This document shows, piece by piece, positions 7,668 to 8,047 of a stretch of 8,047 nucleotides of DNA (position 1 is the stretch's first letter; every line of letters starts with the position of its first letter). The stretch lies in NCBI GenBank assembly GCA_945912085.1, contig CAMEBJ010000049.1, forward strand, positions 1 through 8,047. Direction: 5' to 3'. The position numbers were made by a program, and so were the translations under genes. The notes beneath the pieces are model-generated. The model was not told where the DNA came from, did not search any database, and was given only the letters and a program-made list of their open reading frames with translations. The DNA comes from an uncultured Bacteroidales bacterium (GTDB lineage: Bacteria; Bacteroidota; Bacteroidia; Bacteroidales; UBA932).

Positions 7668-8047
7668 TTACCTGGCAGAATGTGTCACTCCGTAGCCGAA
7701 AAGGGCGAAATCCCCGAGGCAGGGGTCATCGGGCCATATTTCCCTGAATGCATCCGTGATTTCCCTGACTGTCACAATGTCCTTTGGCTTGCGTGAGGTC
7801 AGTCCCAGTTCAGTTGCCTGAGTGTAAACGTGAACGTCAAGCGGGATGAGAAGGTCGGCGGGAGAGGAGTCCTTCCAGACTCCGAGGTCCACTTTCCCGT
7901 CATTCCTGACCATCCAGCGCCGCATCATATTGATTTTCTTGTCCGGAGCCTTCGGGTCTTCCTTCCGTCCGAAAACCAGGGTGCGGATCTGCGCGTTGGA
8001 AAGCCCTTCGAGGGAATCCTGACAATTGTAAATATTCCGTAAATTGG
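7668..8047 (-). CDS. TIGR02757/DUF2400 family protein (N-terminus beyond window)
   Basis: Only the last 125 or so codons are present; the reading frame stays open through the window edge at 8047, well upstream of the internal Met pair at 7928-7923. The visible part reads GLSNAQIRTLVFGRKEDPKA, then KINMMRRWMVRNDGKVDLGVW, LLIPLDVHVYTQATELGL, VREITDAFREIWPDDP and the closing DFALFGYGVTH. Together these are the C-terminal signature of the TIGR02757 (DUF2400) proteins found widely in Bacteroidota, usually around 250-270 residues long. The biochemical function is not established; an arrangement of helices like that of base-excision DNA glycosylases has been suggested for this kind of protein, but I cannot confirm it here. 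It is the first gene visible in the tldD row, followed after 21 bp by the zeta-like kinase, so the operon promoter probably lies outside the window. Confidence 0.87.
   Translation of the reverse strand, partial: NLRNIYNCQDSLEGLSNAQIRTLVFGRKEDPKAPDKKINMMRRWMVRNDGKVDLGVWKDSSPADLLIPLDVHVYTQATELGLTSRKPKDIVTVREITDAFREIWPDDPCLGDFALFGYGVTHSAR

Overview
The window reads as a stretch of a Bacteroidota chromosome, most likely Bacteroidales. The grounds are a SusC/SusD outer-membrane pair, a promoter of the Bacteroidetes type (TTTG and TAnnTTTG), start sites without strong Shine-Dalgarno sequences, a TIGR02757/DUF2400 gene, and moderate-GC coding. I cannot name the genus. All real genes are on the minus strand, so the biological order runs from high to low coordinates. 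Coding is nearly continuous. The only sizeable gap is about 120 bp (4046-4165), and no stretch over 300 bases lacks a gene.

Right half (8047 down to 4166): a compact gene row that looks like one transcription unit. It starts with the C-terminal part of a TIGR02757/DUF2400 protein (cut by the window edge). After 21 bp comes a small zeta-toxin-like P-loop ATPase/kinase (195 aa). After 2 bp comes TldD (497 aa, with the HExxxH metalloprotease motif), which overlaps the start of PmbA/TldE (466 aa) in an ATGA junction. TldD and PmbA form a two-subunit metalloprotease that digests unfolded or modified peptides. In this copy, TldD carries an in-frame block of four short degenerate repeats (LSSRGG/LSSRPG at protein level; CTGTCATCCCGGGGCGG and variants at DNA level) in a linker near residues 98-134.

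Left half (4110 down to 1): after a promoter-bearing gap there is a SusC-type TonB-dependent transporter (1013 aa, complete). Twelve bp later comes its SusD/RagB lipoprotein partner, of which the first 330 residues are in the window. Together they form an outer-membrane uptake complex for a glycan, peptide or similar polymer. No hydrolase or regulator is visible, so the substrate cannot be assigned.

I see no convincing undescribed multi-gene system. The observation most worth following is the repeat block inside tldD, which looks like an interspersed DNA repeat that entered a coding region in frame. Second is the zeta-like kinase that has no antitoxin and lies directly upstream of a peptidase pair known in E. 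coli to take part in antitoxin turnover.
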